From Streptomyces misionensis (GTDB taxonomy: Bacteria; Actinomycetota; Actinomycetes; Streptomycetales; Streptomycetaceae): a stretch of 64,000 nt of DNA. This document shows positions 53,572 to 61,060 of this stretch, piece by piece. The notes below the pieces were generated by a model. It had not been told where the DNA came from. It ran no database searches and saw only the letters and a program-made list of their open reading frames with translations. The position numbers were made by a program, and so were the translations under genes. The stretch lies in contig NZ_FNTD01000004.1 in assembly GCF_900104815.1 (NCBI RefSeq), positions 8,098,951-8,162,950 of the forward strand, in the 5' to 3' direction. Position 1 is the stretch's first letter. The number at the start of each line of letters is the position of its first letter.

Positions 53572-54000
53572 TTAGAAACGCTGGATGGCGAGGATTTGTC
53601 CGTTGGTGGCGTATACGGTCACTTGGGCATAGCCTGTGCCGGTCTGCCAGTTTCGGTAGGCGGAGGCGATTTGCTGGGCTTGTGCGGTGTATCTGCTCGC
53701 GATGCGGCCGTCCCAGTCGGTGTGTATCTCTACTTTGTGATTGCCGGTGTGGGCGCTGAGTTGGGTGACGTGTCTGGTCGCGGTTTTCTCGGGTGGGGTG
53801 CCTTCCTGGGCGACCCATAGTTTGAAAGTGCTGGCCTCCGATGTTGGTGCGGCTCCAGTCTTGGGTGGTGCTTCGTCGAAGGTGTCACTGCCTTGGGTGG
53901 ATGCGGTTTGCGTCGTGTGTGGGCTTTGTTCGGCGCTTGCGACGACGCCGACGACGGCCATGGCGATGATGCCGCCAGTGATCAGCTTTCCCTTGCGCAT
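53572..54000 (-). CDS. secreted or membrane-anchored small protein
   Basis: The 142-residue product starts at ATG 54000 with GAGG nine or so bases upstream. M-R-K-G-K-L followed by a hydrophobic stretch (I-T-G-G-I-I-A-M-A-V-V-G-V-V-A-S-A) is a signal peptide or anchor. A Ser/Thr/Pro-rich linker leads to a C-terminal domain with H-V-T-Q-L-S-A-H, V-E-I-H-T-D-W and A-S-A-Y-R-N-W-Q-T-G-T-G-Y-A-Q-V-T-V-Y. No Cys. Similar proteins occur in Streptomyces without known function (from memory). Followed by degraded sequence. Confidence 0.75.
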   Translation of the reverse strand: MRKGKLITGGIIAMAVVGVVASAEQSPHTTQTASTQGSDTFDEAPPKTGAAPTSEASTFKLWVAQEGTPPEKTATRHVTQLSAHTGNHKVEIHTDWDGRIASRYTAQAQQIASAYRNWQTGTGYAQVTVYATNGQILAIQRF

Positions 54001-54339
54001 GGTGAAACCTCGTGTTCGAGTGAATGGGTGTGCTCCGGCCGCGGGAGCGGGAAGCGGGCGGGGGTTTGCCTGCCTGACCCCGTCCGGAGGCGTGAGATCA
54101 CGGGTGCCGGCAGCGCGGCTGTCCTGTATTGGCGCCGCTGGGGGACATCGGCCGGCCGGGTTCCCGGTGGGCCTCGCTTGGAAGGCGCGGGCGGGGGAGT
54201 GGACGGCCGGGTGCTGTTGCTGGTTCCGCGGAGAGGTCATGCCGCATGCGGCTGTGACTTCCGTGCCGGTGGGCGGCGCCTGAAGAGTGGTCCCCGCCGC
54301 GTTCTGCGGGAGCGGCGGGGACCGGGTGGTGTGGCGGGG
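54001..54339. other. intergenic, promoter of the small secreted protein
   Basis: No gene supported. It lies between the 5' end of the small secreted protein gene and the 3' end of the large LamG gene, both on the minus strand. CCCCGCCGC...GCGGCGGGG-like complementary sequence at about 54291-54320 just after the LamG stop is a likely terminator of the latter. Confidence 0.4.
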
Positions 54340-57300
54340 TCAGTTGAGTGCGCTGACCTCGGTCGCTGACAGCGTCCGCGGGTAGACGTGGACGTCAGCG
54401 ACGGAGCCGGGGAAGGCCATGTAGGGGGTGGTGGCCGAGGCGCTGTTGACGCAGCCGCCGATGGTCAGGGGCATGGAGGAGTCGTATTGCGGGCTGAGGT
54501 TGGTGGCCGTTCCCATGAGGGTGCCGTTTTGGTAGAGGGCCATGGAGCCCGCGTTGGTTTGTCCGGGGACGGGCGCCCGGTAGGCGGCGACGAGGTGTGT
54601 CCAGGTGCCGGTGGGCGCGGAGTTGGGATCACCTTCGGCGGTGGGGAAGTCGGTGTTCTCGTCGTTGGTGGTTGTGGTCTGGAACATCCAGGCGGCGCTG
54701 GGTTTGTCGTAGGAGAGGTAGAAGGCCTGGTGTTGTGTGGTGCCCTGGCAGATGGCGGTGGTGCCGAGTGCTGAGTTGATTTTCACCCAGGCGGAGACGG
54801 TGTAGTCGCCGAGTGTGTTGACCCCGCTCTGCTTGCTCTTGAGGAATCCGGTGCTGCCGTCGAACGCGGTGCTGCCGGACAGTTTGCTGGGGGCGTCGGA
54901 GTTGAAGGAGACGCTGCCGGACGGGGTGAGCGCGTTGAGGGAGGCGGTGTCGGTGCCGTCCGAGGCGAGTCTCCACTCGTCCTCGGGCATGCCGTTGTCC
55001 CACCCGGAGGGGACGACCACGCTGTCCGCGCTCGCTTCGCTTGCCGCCATGGCGTACGGGTAGACCTGGACGTCGGAGACGGAGCCGGGGAAGGCGTTGT
55101 AGGGGGAGGTCGCGTCGGGTGTGTTGACGCAGCCGCCGATGGTCAGGGGCATGGAGGAGTCGTACTGCGGGGTGGGGTTGGTGGCGGTGCCCATCAGGGT
55201 GCCGTTTTGGTAGATGGACATCACGCCGGTGGTGTCGTCTCCGTCGACGGGGGCGGTGTAGGTGACCAGGAGATGTGTCCAGGTGCCCAGGGCCCCGGTG
55301 CCGGCGTCTCCCTCTGCGGTGGGGAAGTCGGCGCTGTCGTCGTTGGTGGTTGTGGTCTGGAACATCCAGCCCTGGTTGCTCCTGTCGTAGCCGAGGTAGA
55401 AGGCCTGGTGCTGGCTGGTTCCCTCGCAGAGGGCGGTGGCGGGGCCGGTTGCCGAGTCGAGTTTGACCCAGGCGGAGATGGTGTAGTCGGCGAGGGTGTT
55501 GACGGCGGTGTGGTCGCTTTCCAGGAATCCGGTGCTGCCGTCGAAGGAGGTGGCGGCGGCGGGGGCGTTGACGGCGTCGGGTCCGGCCGTGTTGAAGGTC
55601 GCGCCTCCGACCGCGGTGAGGGGGTTGTCGCCGCGTGCGTCGGTGCCGTCGGCGGCCAGGTCCCACGTGTTGTCGGGGGTGTCGCTGCCGGTGGCTTCAG
55701 GGACGATGAGGTTCGGCGCGATGACGACATCGGTGTTGGTGTCGTACAGGTACAGGCCGGCGAGGTCGGCGTAGTACGTGTCGGAGGGGTTGCCGCCGGC
55801 GAGGTCGGCCGCCTTGACGGTTGATGAGGTGGACGTGCCGTCCGTGGAGACCGCCGCTGCGAAGTCGATGACCTGCATCGGGTAGTTGTCGAGCAGGTAG
55901 CCGTTGACCTGTTCGCGGGCGGTTTCCTGGGCGGCGGTGCCGGGGTGGGCGGCGGTGAACGGCGGGATGGTGGTGAGGTAGACGGTGAGGTTGGAGCTTT
56001 GGGTCACCCGCGCCCCGTTGAGGAAAGTCTGCCCGTCGTCGGTGTAGTACGAGGTGAGTTCGCTGTTGAGGGCTGCCAGTCCGTTCTCGACCTTCGTCGC
56101 GCAGGTGTTGGCGTCGCTGGTGCAGTTGAGCAGGTCGGTGGCGCCGGTGGAGACGAGGACGGTGCGTACGTTGCCCTGGGCCAGGACGTTGCGGTCTACG
56201 GGGTTGAGCGCGCTTGTCGGGGTGTCGCTGTTGGTGATCTGCGGGAGCAGGTTGTTGTTCAGGCTGCCGCTGTTCGTCCCGGCGTTGAGGATGCCGTAGT
56301 CGACGGAGTGGTCCCCGTTGTCGTCGTTGGCGATGGCGTCGGTGATGGCGTCGCTCAGGTGGTGCCGGCCGTCGGCGCTGCCGGTGTCGGCGTTGACGCT
56401 CTGGTCGCCGTAGAGGACCAGGGAGCCGGTGGGAGCGCTGGCGGGTGTGGTGACGTCGATCCCGGCCAGGTACGGCAGCCCGGTGTACGTCGTCTGTGTG
56501 TAGTTGCCGGCTGCGGTGTCACCGGTGCGGTTGGCTGCGTCGCTGGCCCACACGGGTGTCTGGGCCGTGGCGTGGCCGGGCATGGCGGACACCGAGCCGT
56601 GCACCTGCACGCTGACCAGCAAGGTCGCCTGCTGTGGGACGGCCAGCGTCACCGGGTCGCTGGTGACGTCGCCGCCCGCCGGGATGGTGACGGAAGCCTT
56701 GCCGCCGAAGGTCAGCAAGGTCGGCGCCGCGGCCGCCGCGGCGCCGCCCGCGGTGGTGTCCTGCGGGGCGATGGAAGCCGCGTCGAAGGTCACCGGGGCG
56801 GTGCCCAGAGCGTTGGACAGGTGAACGCGGACCCCATTGTGGCCATCAGTGCCGACGCTGATATGCGCCGGGATACGTAGCGTCTTACCGGTCACGCTCG
56901 CGGTGCTGCCGTCGGACTGCTGCACCTTGGCGGTGTCCTGGACGGAGGACCACGTGCCGACCCAGTGCTGGGCGTCGGACCCGCTGCCTGCGACGCTCAT
57001 CGGGCGCAGGCCGAGGCCGAGGATGTGCAGTGAGGGCTGTCCGGCCTGGACTCCGTTGGTGAACAGGGGCAGGGAGATACTGCTGATGATCGAGCCGGGG
57101 CACTGGAGCGGGACACTGACGGCGTAGATTTTCGGGCCGGAGCTTGGGCTGGTCTGGGTGTTGTCCTTGTGGTTCTCGTGGACCAGGGTCAGCGAGGCCG
57201 CCGCGGTGGGCCCGCTGATCCAGTCGGGCACGCTGTCCAGCTGGTACGACTGGTCAGCCGGGTTGCCGTCCGGGTCCAGGCAGTTGTCCTTGGCGTAGGT

Positions 57301-60300
57301 GATGGTGCCGATGGCTCCCTTGGCCGCACCGCCGGTGGCGAAGGCAAGGAAGACCACCGAGTCACCGGTGTTCACCACACCGCTGTCCGGGACGGTGATG
57401 GTCTGGCCGGAGGCGAGCATGTTGTCGTAAGCGCCGCTGCCGAACTTCGGCAGCGTGACGTTGGCGCCGTCCACGGTGACCGTCTGCCCACCCTGCCAGC
57501 CCGAGGCACTTGTCAGGTCGGCGGAGTTGATGCTGTTGCCGGATCCGTCGGCGTCGGCGGTGCTGGTCGTGGTCGTGAACGTGCTGGTGGCGGTGTTGTT
57601 CAGGCAGCTTCCGGTGCTGTTGATCGCGCACGCCAGCGCCGGTCCGAGCCGCAGCACGTCGATACCCGCCTGGAACCCAGAGGAACTGGGATTCTTGCCC
57701 GTCAGGGTGAGCGTCAGCGTGTGGACACCCTGCCTGAGGGTGAGCAACTGGCCGCTGGAGTCCTTCGGTACGCCCAGGTTGAGGAACTGGGTGGTGACGT
57801 AGGAGTTGTAGGCGTCGTACCCGCTGATCAGCGTCGACTGCGTGGGCTTGCCCGCGTCCAGGACCAGCCGGTAGATGCCGTAGTCCTTTGCCTTGGTCAG
57901 GTTGGCACCGAAACTCCAGGGCCCGTCTTTCGGAATGTCGAAGCTGAGGGTGACACTGTCACCGGAGACGACCTTCGAGGTACTGCTCTTGTTGCCGAGG
58001 AACGCCTGGTAGCCGTCAGCGAACTCGTAGCCGCTGCCGGCGGCCTGGCTGATCAGCTGACCACCCTTGGTGGTGACCGTAGCCGCGGGCACCGAGGTCG
58101 TCGTATTGTCCGCGTTGGTCGCGCTCCAACCGGTGATCATCTTGTCGCCGTAGGCGTACGCCGGAGTGCTGCTACCCGCGTAGAAGACGTAGGACGCCTG
58201 AGTGAGAGACGTCGAGCCTGCCTGGTCCACGGCCTTCGCATACAGCGTGTGCGGTCCCGTTGCCCCGGGAGCAAAAGCGGGGGAGGCACTGCCGTTGATG
58301 ACCGACGTGCCGGTGCCCGAAGCGTTGTCGGAGCTGACGTAGTACGCCGTGCCCGGCGCGATCTTCGTGCCCGTGCTCCACTTGGTGACACCACTGCTGG
58401 TGTACATGGTGTTCCCGAGCGTGCTGTCCAGACGGAACAGATAGCCAGTGATGTTGTTGGTGTGATTGTTGCTGAGGGTGAAGGTTCCCTTGTCGCCGTA
58501 GGCGGCACCGATCTGTTTGGCCGGGAACTGACTCGACGTCACCGTCGGGGCCGGCGGCGCGCTGGTGTCGACGGTGAAGGTCTGCGTCTTCGTCCAGACG
58601 CCAGAGCCCGTCCCGGCCCAATAGCCGGCCGCGTTCTGAGCGGTAGCCTTCCAGGTGTAGGTGCCGTCCGGCAGACTCGGCGAGGTCCAGTCACTGCCGT
58701 TGGTGTTGTACCGGGCACGCTTCTTCGAATCCGTGCTGGGGCCAAAACCCTGATGTATCAGCGTGCCGGAGGAGTTGTAGACGTTGTACTCCATGCGGAC
58801 CAGTTCGCTGCCGCCGGCCAGGTCGGGATCGACCGCGCGCGCGGACAGCGTCGGGGTGTGGGTGGTGGTCATCGTCTTGCCCATGCTCACCGTGGACGGC
58901 TTGAGCGCGGGAGTGCCGTTCAGCTTGGGCCGGTAACTGTAGGTGACCGACATAGTGGCGCCGCCACCGTAGGCAAGCTGCTTCCACTGAGTGGCGTCGT
59001 TCATGTCGGGTGACTGGACCATCAGCGTCATGCTCTTCCAGCCGCCGGCCGCCGCGCTCTGCGCACGCGAGGTCACGTCGAACTCGAGCGATGGCGGGCT
59101 GACCCAGGAGTTGGCCCCATCGGTCACCGGACAGGTGCCGGCCTCATGGCTCTTCGGGTTCGAACCCAACGCGCCGGTACGCCCTCCGGGCTCGTGGCCC
59201 CAGTACAGCGAGGAGGAACTCCAACCGGCGGGGCGGTCGGTGCCGTAAACGGCAGCCGGGGTGTCGGAGCAGGAGGCGGCGGAGAGCTGCTTCACATACA
59301 GCGAGGCGTGAGTGACCACGGCACCTTTAATGCCGCTGGTGTTCATCTGGTAGTACGTCCGAGCCCGTTCACCGTTGCCGGGGTAGGAGTTGTCCCATCC
59401 CTCGCGGGCGTTGGTGGAACCCGAGGTGGACGTCGAGTTGTAGACGTTCCACCCGTTGTCGGAGATCCGAGCCCAGTCCAGTTGGGATGGTCGGCCGCTC
59501 CACTCGGGGTCGATGTAGACAGGATAGGCCGTGCTCTTGGCCGAAAGCAGGTTCTCGTCAACCCCCAGCAGCTGCTTGCCGGACTCGAGGCTCATCCTGA
59601 CCTGGGCGTGGTGCTTGCCGACCTTGGCCGCCGCCCGATGCTCGGCCCGGGCCGAAGACACGGACGTGGTGCGCACCAGAGAGGCGGGGGTCTTCTGGCC
59701 GGTGCTGTCCCACATCAGCGCGGTGTCGCTGTGGAACACCGTCCTGCCGGTGTGCTTGTCCGTGGCCTGGACGCCGCCGTCGCGCGTCGCGGCCAGCTTG
59801 ATACCGGCCGACGAGGTGCCGAGGGCGAGGCGCCGCAGCCGCGGATCGGTCGCCGCCTTCGCGGATTTGACCACAAGGACCGAGGAGTAGCCAGAGGCGT
59901 CCGCGGTCAGCTGGAGATCGACCTGGGGCAGCACGTCCGGATACGTAGCAGTGTCTCCGGACACCACTGGTGTGGGCAGGGCGCCCGGCCAGGAGAAGCC
60001 CAGCTTGTCCTGGCCGTTACGCATCGTGGCCAGCGCACCGGAGCCACCACCGGAGAAGGACACGTCCGTGACCACGGCCTTGGGCGCCCAGGTCCCGTCA
60101 GACCGCCGCACCAGCGTGGTGTCGATCGGCACCCACTTCCCGTGCTGGAAGGTGCGCTGCGGCATGGAAGAGTCGGTGCGGGTGAAGGTGCCATCCGGGT
60201 TGGCCACCACCACCGTTCCGGTATCGGTGAGTTGATCGATGGTCACCGGTTTACCCGTGGCCTTCGCCCGTGCAGAGGCGGACTCGGTGGCGTTGAGGCT

Positions 60301-60486
60301 GCGTTGGGCCCCCGGTGTGCTGCCGGACGAATCTGCATGCGGCGACCGGGTGGGGCCGGCCGGTGCCGCATGGGCCACCACGGCCGAAGTCAGTGACCCG
60401 GCGGCGAGAGCGGCGACGACGGTGACGGCAACGGGTCTGGACGTGGAACGTCTGAATGCCCATATGGCTGGGCGAAAGGCTGACAT
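54340..60486 (-). CDS. large secreted LamG/DNRLRE/SGNH-like surface protein
   Basis: The intact 2048-residue product starts at ATG 60486. An N-terminal signal peptide (V-A-V-T-V-V-A-A-L-A-A-G-S-L-T, cleavage near A-H-A-A) is followed by the same Rhs-partner region as in the 38035 gene. A DNRLRE-like domain begins Y-P-V-Y-I-D-P-E-W (about 320-515). Then come Ig/Fn3-like and carbohydrate-binding-like domains (about 520-1000), an SGNH-hydrolase-like segment (about 1175-1595: V-G-T-W-S-S-V-Q-D, V-R-V-H-L-S-N-A-L-G, V-L-Y-G-D-Q-S-V-N) and two LamG domains (about 1602-1808, 1832-2047). The nucleophile motif G-D-S is G-D-Q-S here, so hydrolase activity is doubtful. Divergent from the second rhs gene; probably its partner. 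Confidence 0.92.
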   Translation of the reverse strand: MSAFRPAIWAFRRSTSRPVAVTVVAALAAGSLTSAVVAHAAPAGPTRSPHADSSGSTPGAQRSLNATESASARAKATGKPVTIDQLTDTGTVVVANPDGTFTRTDSSMPQRTFQHGKWVPIDTTLVRRSDGTWAPKAVVTDVSFSGGGSGALATMRNGQDKLGFSWPGALPTPVVSGDTATYPDVLPQVDLQLTADASGYSSVLVVKSAKAATDPRLRRLALGTSSAGIKLAATRDGGVQATDKHTGRTVFHSDTALMWDSTGQKTPASLVRTTSVSSARAEHRAAAKVGKHHAQVRMSLESGKQLLGVDENLLSAKSTAYPVYIDPEWSGRPSQLDWARISDNGWNVYNSTSTSGSTNAREGWDNSYPGNGERARTYYQMNTSGIKGAVVTHASLYVKQLSAASCSDTPAAVYGTDRPAGWSSSSLYWGHEPGGRTGALGSNPKSHEAGTCPVTDGANSWVSPPSLEFDVTSRAQSAAAGGWKSMTLMVQSPDMNDATQWKQLAYGGGATMSVTYSYRPKLNGTPALKPSTVSMGKTMTTTHTPTLSARAVDPDLAGGSELVRMEYNVYNSSGTLIHQGFGPSTDSKKRARYNTNGSDWTSPSLPDGTYTWKATAQNAAGYWAGTGSGVWTKTQTFTVDTSAPPAPTVTSSQFPAKQIGAAYGDKGTFTLSNNHTNNITGYLFRLDSTLGNTMYTSSGVTKWSTGTKIAPGTAYYVSSDNASGTGTSVINGSASPAFAPGATGPHTLYAKAVDQAGSTSLTQASYVFYAGSSTPAYAYGDKMITGWSATNADNTTTSVPAATVTTKGGQLISQAAGSGYEFADGYQAFLGNKSSTSKVVSGDSVTLSFDIPKDGPWSFGANLTKAKDYGIYRLVLDAGKPTQSTLISGYDAYNSYVTTQFLNLGVPKDSSGQLLTLRQGVHTLTLTLTGKNPSSSGFQAGIDVLRLGPALACAINSTGSCLNNTATSTFTTTTSTADADGSGNSINSADLTSASGWQGGQTVTVDGANVTLPKFGSGAYDNMLASGQTITVPDSGVVNTGDSVVFLAFATGGAAKGAIGTITYAKDNCLDPDGNPADQSYQLDSVPDWISGPTAAASLTLVHENHKDNTQTSPSSGPKIYAVSVPLQCPGSIISSISLPLFTNGVQAGQPSLHILGLGLRPMSVAGSGSDAQHWVGTWSSVQDTAKVQQSDGSTASVTGKTLRIPAHISVGTDGHNGVRVHLSNALGTAPVTFDAASIAPQDTTAGGAAAAAAPTLLTFGGKASVTIPAGGDVTSDPVTLAVPQQATLLVSVQVHGSVSAMPGHATAQTPVWASDAANRTGDTAAGNYTQTTYTGLPYLAGIDVTTPASAPTGSLVLYGDQSVNADTGSADGRHHLSDAITDAIANDDNGDHSVDYGILNAGTNSGSLNNNLLPQITNSDTPTSALNPVDRNVLAQGNVRTVLVSTGATDLLNCTSDANTCATKVENGLAALNSELTSYYTDDGQTFLNGARVTQSSNLTVYLTTIPPFTAAHPGTAAQETAREQVNGYLLDNYPMQVIDFAAAVSTDGTSTSSTVKAADLAGGNPSDTYYADLAGLYLYDTNTDVVIAPNLIVPEATGSDTPDNTWDLAADGTDARGDNPLTAVGGATFNTAGPDAVNAPAAATSFDGSTGFLESDHTAVNTLADYTISAWVKLDSATGPATALCEGTSQHQAFYLGYDRSNQGWMFQTTTTNDDSADFPTAEGDAGTGALGTWTHLLVTYTAPVDGDDTTGVMSIYQNGTLMGTATNPTPQYDSSMPLTIGGCVNTPDATSPYNAFPGSVSDVQVYPYAMAASEASADSVVVPSGWDNGMPEDEWRLASDGTDTASLNALTPSGSVSFNSDAPSKLSGSTAFDGSTGFLKSKQSGVNTLGDYTVSAWVKINSALGTTAICQGTTQHQAFYLSYDKPSAAWMFQTTTTNDENTDFPTAEGDPNSAPTGTWTHLVAAYRAPVPGQTNAGSMALYQNGTLMGTATNLSPQYDSSMPLTIGGCVNSASATTPYMAFPGSVADVHVYPRTLSATEVSALN

Positions 60487-61060
60487 CGAGGTTGGCGTCC
60501 TTCGCGGGACTCAGGCGGCCCCCCCTTGGGTCCGCGCCGCTGTGCATTCTGAATGCAAGGAGCGGCGTGAACCATCGACAATCGACCGCCGAGCGCACGT
60601 GTCTGGCTTATTCTTGACGTACTTCCATAGCCGGTCTTGCTATCCAGATGCCTACTTGCGCATGTTTTGCCGGGCAGGTGCAGGGCGAGCGATGTCAGGC
60701 TCGCGCGGGGTGTTGTGTAGCACTGTGCCCTATATGGGGGTGAGGAATCGGGTCAGGTCGGGGTCGGAGTATGCGGGACGCAGCTACGTCTTGGGAGCCC
60801 GGGCCTAATTGAGCGCTCGACTGGTTGCCGTTGATGCGGGTGACCTATTCTCGATCGTGGACTACGAGATTCCGTTCCATTCAAGGTAATTCCTTTACTG
60901 ATTCACAAAAGTTTTTTTACTTTAAGTGTTGGTCTGACCGCTTAGCGTGAGACTTTGCGGGGGGAGTGATCTATGTTTGCCCCTGCTTTGACGTGCCCTC
61001 AAACAGCGCCGGCAGAAGAGTGCTTGTGCTTGCGAGGCGTTGAGGAGGGGAACGCACGGT
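60487..61060. promoter_or_regulatory. divergent control region of LamG and second rhs genes
   Basis: 575 bases between divergent starts, with an A+T-rich core (about 60880-60935, including a run of seven T) unusual for this genome and a natural promoter site. A short frame from ATG 60973 (M-F-A-P-A-L-T-C-P-Q-T-A-P-A) overlaps the rhs start and could be a leader peptide. GAGGAGGGG (61042-61050) is the rhs ribosome-binding site. Confidence 0.55.

Noticed and set aside
57169..59013. 614-codon plus-strand frame inside the large LamG gene
   Set aside because: Antisense to a clearly coding region with signal peptide and LamG domains; Gly/Val/Arg-rich and featureless.
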